Virus record (IMG/VR): IMGVR_UViG_3300028608_000011
Location: 1-64,000 of that record
Source: a virus
DNA length: 64,000 nucleotides
Reading direction: 5' to 3' (one strand)
Of this stretch, positions 24,082 through 33,852 are shown one piece after another (the stretch's first letter is position 1; every line of letters begins with the position of its first letter). Made by a program: the position numbers and the translations under genes. The notes beneath the pieces were generated by a model. That model worked only from the letters and a program-made list of their open reading frames with translations. It searched no databases and was not told the origin of the DNA.

Positions 24082-24789
24082 ATGGAAATGATTGCAACGG
24101 ACGCCCAGCGGCTGGTAAAGGAACCCAAAATCGTTCTCTTCGAGATCGACGCACGGGCCTACGGCGACACAGTGCTGCGCTTCACCCCAGTGGTAGATGG
24201 GAGTAACTGGGATGTGCAGTTCGGGGGCAACATCTATCGCAGGCTGCCCATCACAGCATCCGGCTTTACATGGAATGGCACCGGGACGGCGCCGCGACCT
24301 TCGATCAGCCTGGCTGCGCAGGATCTGGTATTCCTCAGCCTGATCGTAAACGGCGATGACCTTATCGGCTGCCCTGTGCGCCGCATCCGAACCTACCGAA
24401 AATACCTCGACGACGGCGACAGCCCAAACCCTTCTGCGACTTTCCCGATCGACCATTTCGTCATTGAGAAAAAGACCAAACAGGTCAGGAAGCAGCTGTC
24501 GTTTGAACTGTCCACGCCTATCGACCAACAGGGCAGGAAGATTCCTGCTCGACAAGTAATCCGCGATACCTGCCTCAACCGGTTCCGCTACTGGGCCAAT
24601 GGCCGCTGGAACTATGACGGTGTGACCTGCCCATACGCTGGCGCAGCGATGTTCGAACCAAATGGCGATCCGACTTCAGACCCAACTAAAGCAAAGTGCG
24701 GTAAGCGACTGAGCGACTGTGAAAAACATTTCGGTGTTGGCGCTGTGCTACCAATATTTGCCTTCCCCGGTGTCGGGCGGATAAGCTAG
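24082..24789 (+). CDS. Minor tail protein, lambda gpL-like, with four-Cys cluster
   Basis: The 235-aa protein has the gpL fold and four C-terminal cysteines at residues 164, 183, 206 and 213, similar in place to the four that bind an iron-sulfur cluster in lambda gpL. The Cys-rich domain (CPYAG...KCGKRLSDCEKHFG) is well preserved. It joins the tip ring to the J protein. A cluster here is inferred from the family. Confidence 0.85.
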   Translation: MEMIATDAQRLVKEPKIVLFEIDARAYGDTVLRFTPVVDGSNWDVQFGGNIYRRLPITASGFTWNGTGTAPRPSISLAAQDLVFLSLIVNGDDLIGCPVRRIRTYRKYLDDGDSPNPSATFPIDHFVIEKKTKQVRKQLSFELSTPIDQQGRKIPARQVIRDTCLNRFRYWANGRWNYDGVTCPYAGAAMFEPNGDPTSDPTKAKCGKRLSDCEKHFGVGAVLPIFAFPGVGRIS

Positions 24790-24809
24790 CGCAATCAGGG
24801 AGATTCAGC

Positions 24810-25547
24810 ATGCTTCAGTTCTATCCAGAACATCTCGAACAGATCCGCGCTGAGGCATTGGAAGCCTACCCAGAAGAAGGGGCTTGGCTCATCACCAAGG
24901 CCGGGTGTCGCCGAGTTCCTAACAACGCGGAAGACCCGGAGAATTTCTTCGACATCTCCCAAAGCGAGATCAAGAAAGCCCGAAAAGAAGGGCTTCTTGC
25001 CGTCGTGCATAGCCACACCAACGGCAATGAGTACCCCAGTGAAATGGACATGCAGTACCAGATCAACACGGCAGTGCCGTGGGGGCTTCTGGCCTGTGAC
25101 GGCGTCAACTCGACAGGCATCACCTGGTGGGGCGGGCGCGGCGAAGGCAACACCGAGGATCTGCTCAATCGCACGTTCTGCCACGGGGTTACCGATTGTT
25201 ACGCGCTGGTGCGTGACTACTACGACCAGAAGTTCGATATCCAGCTGCCGGAGATGCCGCGCGAGTGGAAATGGTGGGAGACCAACGAGACGTTCATGCC
25301 TGACGGTCTCGAGCAAACAGGGTTCAGCCGTGTCCGAGATGAGCCGAAGCCCGGCGATATCTGGCTGGCCAGCATCGGTGTGCGCACCGGAGCGATCACC
25401 CATTGCGGAATCCTTCTGGAAGACGGCCTCACCATCCACCACCCGGGCAGCGGCGCCCCGGTCAGCCAGCGCAAGGCTGTGATCGAACCCATCTACCGTT
25501 ACATCAGCATGATTTCAATGTGGGTAAGGCACAAGGATCGAGCATGA
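24810..25547 (+). CDS. Tail tip protease/hydrolase, lambda gpK-like (JAMM + NlpC/P60)
   Basis: The 245-aa protein contains an N-terminal JAMM metalloprotease-like domain with H67-x-H69 and later S77/D80, and a C-terminal NlpC/P60 domain with catalytic Cys130 (VTDCYALV) and a histidine in ITHCGILL. Both sets of residues look intact. The lambda homologue gpK assists tip assembly and may act on peptidoglycan. The gene overlaps the next by four bases. Confidence 0.88.
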   Translation: MLQFYPEHLEQIRAEALEAYPEEGAWLITKAGCRRVPNNAEDPENFFDISQSEIKKARKEGLLAVVHSHTNGNEYPSEMDMQYQINTAVPWGLLACDGVNSTGITWWGGRGEGNTEDLLNRTFCHGVTDCYALVRDYYDQKFDIQLPEMPREWKWWETNETFMPDGLEQTGFSRVRDEPKPGDIWLASIGVRTGAITHCGILLEDGLTIHHPGSGAPVSQRKAVIEPIYRYISMISMWVRHKDRA

Positions 25548-26113
25548 AAACCATTTACCTCCATGGATCGGCGGCGCAGTTCGGCGACAAGTTCGAGCTG
25601 GATATCAAGACCCCTCGCGAAGCCCTACACGCGCTTGCTGTGCAGATTGAGGGTTTCCGCAGCATGGTCAGGGACGGGGAGTGGTTCATGTTCCGCGGCC
25701 CTCTCGAGAATGAAGCTGACGACGATGAAGAAAGCATCGATCTAGCCCTCGGCGATGTTGACGAAATCCACCTGATGCCGGCTATCCGCGGCGCGGGCGG
25801 TGGCAACGGAGGCATGTTCTCGATCATCCTGGGGATCGTGGCTATTGTGGCTGCGCCGTTCACCGGTGGTGCCTCTCTTGCGATGTACGCGGCAGGCGCA
25901 GGTCTTATCGTGGGCGGCCTTATCCAGATGACCATGAAGGTGCCTGGCGTCAGCGACACTTCTAACTCCACGGCTGACAGCAAAGCGTCGTTCCTCTTCC
26001 AAGGGCCACGAAATCAATCCACTCAAGGGGTGGCCGTGCCGCGCGGCTATGGCCGCATCCGCACCGGCAGCATCGTGATCAGCGCAGGACTATACGCGGA
26101 GCGTATCCTTTGA
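25544..26113 (+). CDS. Tail tip assembly protein, lambda gpI-like
   Basis: The start at ATG 25544 overlaps the stop of the K gene (ATGA). The 189-aa protein has a ubiquitin-like beta-rich first half and a strongly hydrophobic glycine-rich stretch (residues about 90-125) typical of gpI homologues, where a pair of transmembrane-like helices is seen. It assists assembly of the J fibre and is probably absent from the mature virion. Its stop overlaps the TTG start of J. Confidence 0.85.
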   Translation: MKTIYLHGSAAQFGDKFELDIKTPREALHALAVQIEGFRSMVRDGEWFMFRGPLENEADDDEESIDLALGDVDEIHLMPAIRGAGGGNGGMFSIILGIVAIVAAPFTGGASLAMYAAGAGLIVGGLIQMTMKVPGVSDTSNSTADSKASFLFQGPRNQSTQGVAVPRGYGRIRTGSIVISAGLYAERIL

Positions 26114-29100
26114 CGGCTCAACAGAAAATCAGCTGGGAATCTCCGCACCAAAAGTGGCCTTCGGAGTCTTTGGCTTACCCGCAACCAGAGCTGATCAAAG
26201 GCGCTGGCGGCGGTGGCGGGGACACCGGGCAGGCCCACACCCCGGTGGAGGCCCCCAACACGCTGCAGAGCGTGATCAAGGGCCGTATCCTTGACCTGAT
26301 TGCCTACGGGCCGGTCTACGGCCTGGTGGACGGCCTGAAGTCCGTGTATCTGGACAAGACCCCGGTGATGAACGCTGACGGGTCGTACAACTTCTCCGGC
26401 TGCAAGCTGACCACACGGGAAGGCTACCCATGGCAGACGCCGATTGAAGGATTCCCCGCGGTAGAAACCACTTTCGAGATCAACTCCGAGGTGCTGTTCG
26501 CCACCCCCGTTATTCGCTCGGTCAGCAACAATAACGCGGACGCTGCCCTGGTGACCATTCAGGTCGCCGCGCTGTGGGAGCAGCAGACCAATGGTGACAC
26601 CGTCGGCTACAGGGTCGGCGTTGCGATCGACGTCAGAACCAACGGCGGTGCATGGAACACCATGGCTGCTGAGGAGATCGCGGGTAAAACTACCTCGCCA
26701 TTCCCGGTCACCTACCGCGTCCCCCTATATGGCGACGGCCCGTTTGATATCCGGGTGCGCCGCTACGCACCTGAGAGCACTGTCAACAACAAGCAGGACA
26801 AGATCACCTGGACGCTGCTGACTGAAGTGATCGACAAGCGTCTCAGCTATCCGAACATGGCCATGGTGGGGATCGAGATCGACTCCAAGCTGTTTGGGTC
26901 GTCGATCCCTGAGCGCAGCTATGACATGAAGCTGTCGATCATCAGCGTGCCAAGCAACTATGACCCCTTGACCCGGGTATACACCGGCATCTGGGATGGT
27001 ACGTTCAAGCAGGCTTGGTCAGACAACCCGGCGTGGTGCTACTACGACCTCGCCACGCATCCGGTGATCGGAGCGGGCCTTGGCGACGTTGATAAGTGGA
27101 TGATCTACCGCATCGGCCAATACTGCGACCAGCTTGTGCCGGACGGCTACGGCGGCATGGAGCCGCGATTCACCTGCAACACCGTGTTCGCTGAGCAGGA
27201 AGACGCCATTGTTGCGCTGAACACTTTCGCCAGCTGCTTCCGCGGCATGGCCTACTGGGGAACCAACACGATGGTGGCGGTGGCTGACATGCCTACCACC
27301 CCTGTGAAGATTGTCGGCCCTGCCAACGTCGTCGACGGTGACTTCGAATACACCGGCACCAGCCTGCGCGAGCGTCACTCAGTGGCTGTGGCAATGTGGA
27401 ACGACCCGGATGATGAAGGCCGGGCAATCCCGGAAGTTTACGAAGACCCGCTCAGCATCGAGATGTATGGCTGGAAGGAGACCCGGGTCACTGCGGTGGC
27501 TTGCAACTCTCGCGGCCAGGCACGCAGGCTGTGCAAGTGGATCCTCTACTCCGAGCGCCAAGAGACCCAGACGGTCAACTACAAGGCTACGCTTGACCAC
27601 GCGGATGTCCGCCCCGGCGACATCGTGGAGATCGGCGACCCCTACCATCAGGGGGCAAGGATGGTTGGCCGGGTCACGCTGCCTGGCAACAAAATCCTTC
27701 AGCTCGATGCGACTCCAGGCCCCGATATTCTGGCTATCACCCAGAACTGGTACCTCAGCGTCCAGATGCCGGATGGAACCATCCCGCGGATACCTGTCAG
27801 CTCGTTCAACGGCAATCAGGTGATTCTCAGCCTGACCTTGCCCGACACCCCCATTCCGGGCGCCATGTGGGCGCTAAGCGCCACGGCGCTGGAGCTGCCG
27901 CAGTTCCGTATTGTCAGCGTTACTGAGGACGACAGCGGTTCCTACTACAGCATCACCGCCACCGAGTACGACCCGCGCAAGTACGACATTGTCGAGCTGG
28001 ATCTGGTTCTGCCTGATCGCCCTACCAGCGCCCTTCCAACGGGGCCGATCGCGCCGCCACTGGATCTGTCCTTCCAGGCCTACACGTACTTTGCAGGGGC
28101 TACCCGTCACCAAGGGCTGATCATCAGCTGGACGCCACCGAAAGACGTCCGTGTGAACGAGTACATCCTCGATGTCATGGCACCAAATGACGGAGGGTTC
28201 CGCACGGCCTACGTCGGTTCTGGCACCTCTTTCGATTTGAAAGACGCCATGGGCGGAGAGTGGACTATTCGCGTGCGCTCTCTGGCATCGGGGATCCCGG
28301 GGCCGTGGGTGTCGAGAACTGTGCAGATCGCGATGCTGCTGATGCCTGTTCCTCCTGATTCGATCCTGGTTACCGAAGGCACGTTCTCGATCACACTGAC
28401 ACCCTCCAGTGCGTACCCTGACGCTCTGTGGGAATTCTGGCGCAGCGATGTGCCCCTGTCACAGGACATGATCGAGAGCAACGCCATCAAGTTGCCGATC
28501 GGCCAGTACCTGGTCGATACGCCGCTACGCGCCGGACGGACGTATTTCTACTATGTCCGCGGCACCAACCAGTACGGCAAGTCAGCCTGGTATGCGACTC
28601 AGGGCACCACCCTGATGGACTTCGATGACATCCTTGAGGCAGTGAAGGACGACATCCTGAACGGTGACCTCTATGAGGAGCTGAACAACATCATCGTGCC
28701 GATCGCTACCGACACTGCAACGGCCGTGGTAAACGAAGCCGTGGCTGACCTGCAGGAGCAGATCGACAACCTGCAGGACGCGCTGGCCTACGACAAGGAC
28801 AAGGACTATGTCAAAAACGCGGTAGTGCGAGAAGGCAGCGTGCTGTACCAATCCATCGCCGAGGTTCCGGCTGCCGCCGACGGCAGCAACGCCCCTCCAA
28901 ACCCGCTCTACTGGAAGTCGGTAGGCGAGATCCTCGAGGACGCCAACGGCCTGATCGTGCAGGTGCAGCAGAACACCACCGACATCATCAAGGTCGATGA
29001 CAAGCTGACCTACACGGCGTCCCAGTTGACCAGCCTGCAGGCTGCCTGGCGTGATGATGACGCGGAGGGTGACCTCGACTCTGCGATGGATGCCTACGAG

Positions 29101-30315
29101 AGCAAAGCGTTCTTCAACCAGCGCATCAAGGTGCTGGCGGAAGAAGATCTGGCCTTGGCCCAGCGCATCACTGACATGGGCGCCGAATTAACCGAGAACA
29201 TCAATGCCTCGCTGACCATCCTTGAGCAGACCATGGCTACGGCGGATGAGGCGCTGTCTCAGCGCATCATCGAGATGGAAGCTCAGTTCAACGAGGACAA
29301 TCAGGAAATCCACGCGGCCATTCAGGAAGAGCAAACCGCGCGGGCGAACGCTGACCAGGCGGAGGCTACGGCACGGCAGACGCTGACCACCGAATATAAC
29401 AACAACAAGGCGGTCGTGCAGCTGACCCTTAACGGCTTGGCCACGCAGGACGCAGCCTTTGCCAGCAGCATCAGTACGCTGCAGGCGGGGGTCGGTTCCA
29501 ACACCGCCTCGATCCAAGTGGTGCAGAATGCCCAAGCCAGCCTGAAGACCGGCCTTGAGGCGCTGTACGCGATCAAGCTACAGACCACCGTGGATGGCCG
29601 CACTTACGCTGCGGGTATGGGCATCAACATCACCACCAACGGCGGGATCACCCAGAGCCAGATCATCTTCCAGGCCGACCGGTTCGCACTGCTAAGCACC
29701 GCCAGCGGCATTGTCACGCTTCCGTTCTTTGTCGAGGGCAACAGCACCTTCATCACCAACGCCATGATCAAGGATGCTTCGATCGGCACTGCAAAAATCA
29801 CGGATGCGGCGATCACCAACGCCAAGATCCAGAACCTCGCGGTGGATGAGGCGAAGATCCAGAACCTGGCTGTGACTACCGCCAAGATCCGTGATTTGTC
29901 GGTGGAGACATTGAAGATCGCCGGTCGCGCCGTTACGCTGCCGCTGGGCTATTACGATGTAGGGACTGTTCAGGTTGGTGGTAGCTTGTCGGGGACTTAC
30001 TACGACCTGTCGGTCGTGTCGTGGAACGCATCTGGTTATGAGGTTACGGTAACCATCACCTGCCAATATGCCGCAAAAAGGGGTGAGATTGGCTGGAGGG
30101 TGCTGCTTAACGGAGGTGTTTATATAGCCGGCACTGTCGGTCAGAACACACAGGAAGACCAATATCGGGACAGCTTCTCTACCAGTTTTGTTGTTGCGCT
30201 TGGAGGGCCAGTTACAGTCCAGTTCCAGATGCGCCCGCCGTTAGTTAACGACGCCACCAACTACGGGATGGCTGTGTCCAACCGCTCGATGACCATCATG
30301 GAGACCAAACGATGA
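26110..30315 (+). CDS. Central tail fibre / host specificity protein, lambda gpJ-like
   Basis: The 1401-aa protein starts at TTG 26110 in a TTGA overlap. The N-terminal two thirds resemble gpJ, with a glycine-rich start (KGAGGGGGDTGQAHTP) and fibronectin III-like repeats (about 650-830). Residues 840-1150 are helical coiled coil, followed by a short repeat region (ITNAKIQNLAVDEAKIQNLA, about 1235-1260) and a beta C-terminus. It is the tip spike that contacts the host surface. Confidence 0.92.
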   Translation: MTAQQKISWESPHQKWPSESLAYPQPELIKGAGGGGGDTGQAHTPVEAPNTLQSVIKGRILDLIAYGPVYGLVDGLKSVYLDKTPVMNADGSYNFSGCKLTTREGYPWQTPIEGFPAVETTFEINSEVLFATPVIRSVSNNNADAALVTIQVAALWEQQTNGDTVGYRVGVAIDVRTNGGAWNTMAAEEIAGKTTSPFPVTYRVPLYGDGPFDIRVRRYAPESTVNNKQDKITWTLLTEVIDKRLSYPNMAMVGIEIDSKLFGSSIPERSYDMKLSIISVPSNYDPLTRVYTGIWDGTFKQAWSDNPAWCYYDLATHPVIGAGLGDVDKWMIYRIGQYCDQLVPDGYGGMEPRFTCNTVFAEQEDAIVALNTFASCFRGMAYWGTNTMVAVADMPTTPVKIVGPANVVDGDFEYTGTSLRERHSVAVAMWNDPDDEGRAIPEVYEDPLSIEMYGWKETRVTAVACNSRGQARRLCKWILYSERQETQTVNYKATLDHADVRPGDIVEIGDPYHQGARMVGRVTLPGNKILQLDATPGPDILAITQNWYLSVQMPDGTIPRIPVSSFNGNQVILSLTLPDTPIPGAMWALSATALELPQFRIVSVTEDDSGSYYSITATEYDPRKYDIVELDLVLPDRPTSALPTGPIAPPLDLSFQAYTYFAGATRHQGLIISWTPPKDVRVNEYILDVMAPNDGGFRTAYVGSGTSFDLKDAMGGEWTIRVRSLASGIPGPWVSRTVQIAMLLMPVPPDSILVTEGTFSITLTPSSAYPDALWEFWRSDVPLSQDMIESNAIKLPIGQYLVDTPLRAGRTYFYYVRGTNQYGKSAWYATQGTTLMDFDDILEAVKDDILNGDLYEELNNIIVPIATDTATAVVNEAVADLQEQIDNLQDALAYDKDKDYVKNAVVREGSVLYQSIAEVPAAADGSNAPPNPLYWKSVGEILEDANGLIVQVQQNTTDIIKVDDKLTYTASQLTSLQAAWRDDDAEGDLDSAMDAYESKAFFNQRIKVLAEEDLALAQRITDMGAELTENINASLTILEQTMATADEALSQRIIEMEAQFNEDNQEIHAAIQEEQTARANADQAEATARQTLTTEYNNNKAVVQLTLNGLATQDAAFASSISTLQAGVGSNTASIQVVQNAQASLKTGLEALYAIKLQTTVDGRTYAAGMGINITTNGGITQSQIIFQADRFALLSTASGIVTLPFFVEGNSTFITNAMIKDASIGTAKITDAAITNAKIQNLAVDEAKIQNLAVTTAKIRDLSVETLKIAGRAVTLPLGYYDVGTVQVGGSLSGTYYDLSVVSWNASGYEVTVTITCQYAAKRGEIGWRVLLNGGVYIAGTVGQNTQEDQYRDSFSTSFVVALGGPVTVQFQMRPPLVNDATNYGMAVSNRSMTIMETKR

Positions 30316-30671
30316 TTTGTGTCAGCTACAACAAAGAAACTGGCGAGATCGGGGCAGTCGTTACTTACCCTCTTGCCGACTATGAGGAGAGATACCCCGG
30401 ATGGCTTTATCTCGGCAACACCGCTTTGGTCAACGCCAATTTCCATTATGTGGTCGATGGCAAGGTAGTCGACAGGCCTGTGCAGCCTATCGAGCTTGAA
30501 AACGGGGTTCTGCGAGGGGTAGCAAAAGGATCGAATATCTCAATCGAAGATCGCACGTACATCGCCGACGGCACCGACATTGAGCTGTCTTTCGGCCATA
30601 CCGGGCTGTTCACTATCGTGATCACCCTGTTCCCATTTCAGGAAACACGGGTCTACCACCATGAAACTTGA
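30312..30671 (+). CDS. Tail fibre accessory protein, 119 aa
   Basis: The protein overlaps the J gene by four bases and the next gene by eleven. It is a small beta-rich protein ending in a histidine pair. Similar-sized proteins directly after J usually serve as fibre attachment or folding factors. The family is not recognised. Confidence 0.7.
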   Translation: MICVSYNKETGEIGAVVTYPLADYEERYPGWLYLGNTALVNANFHYVVDGKVVDRPVQPIELENGVLRGVAKGSNISIEDRTYIADGTDIELSFGHTGLFTIVITLFPFQETRVYHHET

Positions 30672-30843
30672 GCACAAATGTAACTACGACGAACGACGCG
30701 AAAAAGCGTATCCTTCCGTCACCGAGCAGCTGGACATGCTCTGGCATGGAATGAACAACGGCGAAGCCCCAAAGCTTGAGCCGTTCTACTCAGAGATCAA
30801 GGCCATCAAGGACAAGTTCCCGAAGCCGGCCGAGGAAGAGTGA
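30661..30843 (+). CDS. Small tail-associated protein, 60 aa
   Basis: The 60-aa protein contains YPSVTEQLDMLWHGMNNGE and a C-terminal FYSEIKAIKDKFPKP, a pattern common to small proteins encoded beside phage tail fibre genes. It is charged and helical with one cysteine. It begins inside the end of the preceding gene and ends at the TGATG junction to the lipoprotein gene, so it is made in a coupled series. Confidence 0.72.
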   Translation: MKLEHKCNYDERREKAYPSVTEQLDMLWHGMNNGEAPKLEPFYSEIKAIKDKFPKPAEEE

Positions 30844-31106
30844 TGAAAGGACTTCTCGTTGTACTGGCTGCACTGGCGCTCACAGGATGTGCCTCGAACT
30901 GGAAGGACTACTCGGACGCCAACCACTGCCAAGCCACCGAGAAGACCACACGCAAAGCCGTGGCCAACAGCTTTTCCACTACCTCATACGCCGGCCCGGT
31001 GCCGATGAACGTGCCTGGCATGGATCTGCGCTACCAGCCTTACCGTCTGTACCACTGCAGCAATGGCCCGATCTGGGGGCCTATCACCACTGACTCAAAG
31101 GAATAA
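30843..31106 (+). CDS. Lipoprotein, candidate superinfection-exclusion factor
   Basis: The first 16 residues form a lipoprotein signal with lipobox LTGC, so Cys16 would be acylated. The mature part of about 72 aa has two further cysteines and several Tyr/Pro residues and would be anchored in the outer or inner membrane. ATG 30843 is chosen over a GTG at 30840. Placement of a lipoprotein gene between J and the tail fibre, not in the lysis cassette, recalls T5 llp, which blocks the phage receptor. The role here is inferred from position only. Confidence 0.75.
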   Translation: MKGLLVVLAALALTGCASNWKDYSDANHCQATEKTTRKAVANSFSTTSYAGPVPMNVPGMDLRYQPYRLYHCSNGPIWGPITTDSKE

Positions 31107-31109
31107 GCC

Positions 31110-33377
31110 ATGTGGTACAACGAAGGCACAGTATCGCTCGTGCAAGGCTCGGTAACCGTCATCGGCGTCGGCACTGATTTCGTTTCCAACAGCCGGTCTG
31201 CGGACATGTTCGTAGGCCCTGATGGGCGTATCTACGAAGTCGTGAACTACACCAACGAGAAGACCCTGGCCATCAAACCGGCCTACCTCGGCCCTTCTAT
31301 TTCGAACAGCCCTGATTTTTTCGTGGTACCTATTCAGGGCTACACGAAGTTGGCCGCAGACCGCCTGCACAAGATCACCTTGAGCATCGGCAACATCGAA
31401 GGCGACGTTGCAGCATCTGCGCAGAACGCCGCAGAGGCTAAGGCCGCGCGCGATGCCGCGGAAGCGTCTGAGGCCGCTGCCAAGATTTCTGAAGACAACG
31501 CCAAGGCTAGCGAGGCCGGTGTGGCGCAGTCCGCCGCATCAGCATTGAGCAGCAAGAACGCGGCTGCCAGCTCCGAATCGGTTGCCTCGACGAAGGCTGC
31601 CCAAGCCGCAGCGTCTCAGGCAGCAGCGCAAGACAGTGAAGAGGCCGCGGCAGCCTCTGCGCTCGCCGCACATAACAGCCAGGTATCCGCAGCCTCTTCT
31701 GAGGCGGTAGCAATCAGTAAAGCTACCATTGCCTCGGACAAGGCGGATATCGCCATCACCAAGGCAAACGAGGCCTCACTCTCGGCGTCTGATGCGCTGG
31801 ACAGCAAGAATGCCGCTGCCCAGTCGGAGACCAATGCCAACAATGACGCTATAGCGACATCAGCTGACCGTATTCAGGTTGCCAATGACAAGGCCGTAAC
31901 TACAGCGGCGCGTGATGAGGCGGTGGCTGCTGCAGCAACTGTTACCGGATCGGTTATCGACAAAGGCTACATCGACTTGTCCGGGGGCGCTTACCCAGCC
32001 AAGCCCGCTTTCTCAGCCTTCTGGAAAGTCACTGTTGGTGGCACCGTCGGCGGCGAGGAATACGGTATTGGCGACACGCTGGTGTACACCAAGCCACAAG
32101 ACACCTTTTACAAGATCGACAACACCGAGAGCGTCAGCTCGGTAGCCGGGTTCAAGGGCGCGGTTACCAAAGCTCAGCTCGGTATTGACCAGATCGACAA
32201 CACCCCAGATGCGGCCAAGCCTGTGAGTACACCGCAGGCTACCGCCCTGGCGCTAAAGGTAGCGATCGCTGATATCGTCGATAATCTGGCCAGCACTGCG
32301 GTAGATAAACCTCTATCCGCCAAGCAGGGCAAGGTGCTCTATGACATGGTGCAATCGAACAACACTACGATTGTTCGCTACACCTACTTCGCTACTGCGG
32401 GTCAAACCACTTTCACCGGCGCGGATGCCAATGGCAAGACGCTGTCTTACGTTCCAGGCATTCCACTTATCGTAACGCTTAACGGCGTTGATCTTGAGAT
32501 TACCGCGGATTACCTCGCTACGAGTGGATCGTCTTTGGTGCTGACAGAGGGCGCAGCGCTAGGAGAGCAGCTGACGATTACTACGTTTGGCGCTTTCTCG
32601 GTGGTAAACCACTATACAATCGCCCAAGAGGATGCCCTGTTTGCCCAGCGTTACTTGAAATCTGAAACAGACGCACTGCTAGCCAACAACTTGAACCTGG
32701 TGCCGCAAGGGTTCATTGAAGGGCTTCAATTGGTATGGAATAGTGGCACAAGTATTAGCGTCAGGGCTGGTAGTGCCTATATCCCATCTATTGGTAAGAG
32801 GGTCAGTTACGCTGGCGGAACTATAGCGCCTATCACAGTTCCCGTTATCAACACTTTCATACACCTGTATATCAATGCGGCGGGCGCCATTGTTCAATCA
32901 CTTACAGTGCCTGTGAAATATTACAACACCGCCTGGGCAATGACAGGGGATAACTCTAATCGCTATATAGGCAGTATGCTTATTTCCACCAACGCAGCGG
33001 GCGCTTATAAGTTCCGGCAGGATCTTACCAGTAACAAGCTGTGGTATATCCAAGCTAACCCTACTTCAGCTCCGTTCCGTGCCATTTCTTCACAAACAAC
33101 TCCTGCCACTGTCAGCCTGTCCTCAGTTGTTCCGGTTACGGGTGTAACAGTTTTGGGTGTTTTCCAAAACGCCGGGGCGCTCGGTAACATTGTGTACTTC
33201 ACCCCAGCTGACGCCGGAACTCCCGTGAGCGATACAGGCTGGATGATTTACTTGACGGGAGGGGCAGTGCAAAACGCAGAATGTCCGCTGTCCTCAGCCG
33301 GGGCTATTAGTATTGGGGGTAACGGAGCGTCATGGTCGGCTAACCTTTATTGCAACGGTTACCAATTCGAACGATAA
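31110..33377 (+). CDS. Side tail fibre protein with Ala-rich coiled-coil shaft
   Basis: The 755-aa protein has an N-terminal attachment domain (1-90), an alanine/serine-rich coiled-coil shaft (about 92-275, heptad-like AAEAKAARDAAEASEAAAK repeats), a linker, and a C-terminal receptor-binding domain (about 530-755). The C-terminal domain is encoded by visibly more A+T-rich DNA than the shaft and resembles the product of the gene at 33853. It would bind a secondary host receptor. Confidence 0.88.
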   Translation: MWYNEGTVSLVQGSVTVIGVGTDFVSNSRSADMFVGPDGRIYEVVNYTNEKTLAIKPAYLGPSISNSPDFFVVPIQGYTKLAADRLHKITLSIGNIEGDVAASAQNAAEAKAARDAAEASEAAAKISEDNAKASEAGVAQSAASALSSKNAAASSESVASTKAAQAAASQAAAQDSEEAAAASALAAHNSQVSAASSEAVAISKATIASDKADIAITKANEASLSASDALDSKNAAAQSETNANNDAIATSADRIQVANDKAVTTAARDEAVAAAATVTGSVIDKGYIDLSGGAYPAKPAFSAFWKVTVGGTVGGEEYGIGDTLVYTKPQDTFYKIDNTESVSSVAGFKGAVTKAQLGIDQIDNTPDAAKPVSTPQATALALKVAIADIVDNLASTAVDKPLSAKQGKVLYDMVQSNNTTIVRYTYFATAGQTTFTGADANGKTLSYVPGIPLIVTLNGVDLEITADYLATSGSSLVLTEGAALGEQLTITTFGAFSVVNHYTIAQEDALFAQRYLKSETDALLANNLNLVPQGFIEGLQLVWNSGTSISVRAGSAYIPSIGKRVSYAGGTIAPITVPVINTFIHLYINAAGAIVQSLTVPVKYYNTAWAMTGDNSNRYIGSMLISTNAAGAYKFRQDLTSNKLWYIQANPTSAPFRAISSQTTPATVSLSSVVPVTGVTVLGVFQNAGALGNIVYFTPADAGTPVSDTGWMIYLTGGAVQNAECPLSSAGAISIGGNGASWSANLYCNGYQFER

Positions 33378-33398
33378 ACAAAACGGAGAGTTACCGAG

Positions 33399-33824
33399 AT
33401 GGCTGACCAAAATAGCGATGTGAATGAAGCCGCTGAAGCCGCTGCGGAGATTACCAACGGGTACGCTGTTAATCAAAACGGCGGCTGGAGAGCAGTAACC
33501 TCTGACATGGAGCTGTTTGACGACGAGGTTTTCTACCAAGATGTCCCTCAATGGGCGTATGACAAGCAAGAGGCTGACCGCATAAAAGCGGAAAAGACCG
33601 CCGCAGAAAATTCATGGCGAGACCTTGAGATTGCCGCCATCGCTAATCAGCTGATGGCGATAGAGGAGGCGGAAGCTGCGGAGGAAGCCGGCGAAGAACC
33701 TCCGGCGGATCTACTGCCAGGCACGCGGACTCAGTGGCTGTCGTACCGCACCAAGGTTCGCGCCTGGAAGGAAGGCAATGTAAACTTCCCTGACGAAACC
33801 AAACGCCCAGTACGCCCTGAGTAA
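33399..33824 (+). CDS. Tail fibre assembly chaperone-like protein, 141 aa
   Basis: The acidic protein follows the fibre gene, the usual place of fibre assembly chaperones. A C-terminal W-x-x-Y-R-x-K-V-x-x-W segment (QWLSYRTKVRAWKEGNVNFP) is typical of such proteins. The N-terminal half contains alanine- and glutamate-rich repeats. It would act in the cytoplasm to fold or trimerise the fibre tips. Confidence 0.75.
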   Translation: MADQNSDVNEAAEAAAEITNGYAVNQNGGWRAVTSDMELFDDEVFYQDVPQWAYDKQEADRIKAEKTAAENSWRDLEIAAIANQLMAIEEAEAAEEAGEEPPADLLPGTRTQWLSYRTKVRAWKEGNVNFPDETKRPVRPE

Positions 33825-33852
33825 GGGCGTCACCACCACCAAGGAGTAGGTA

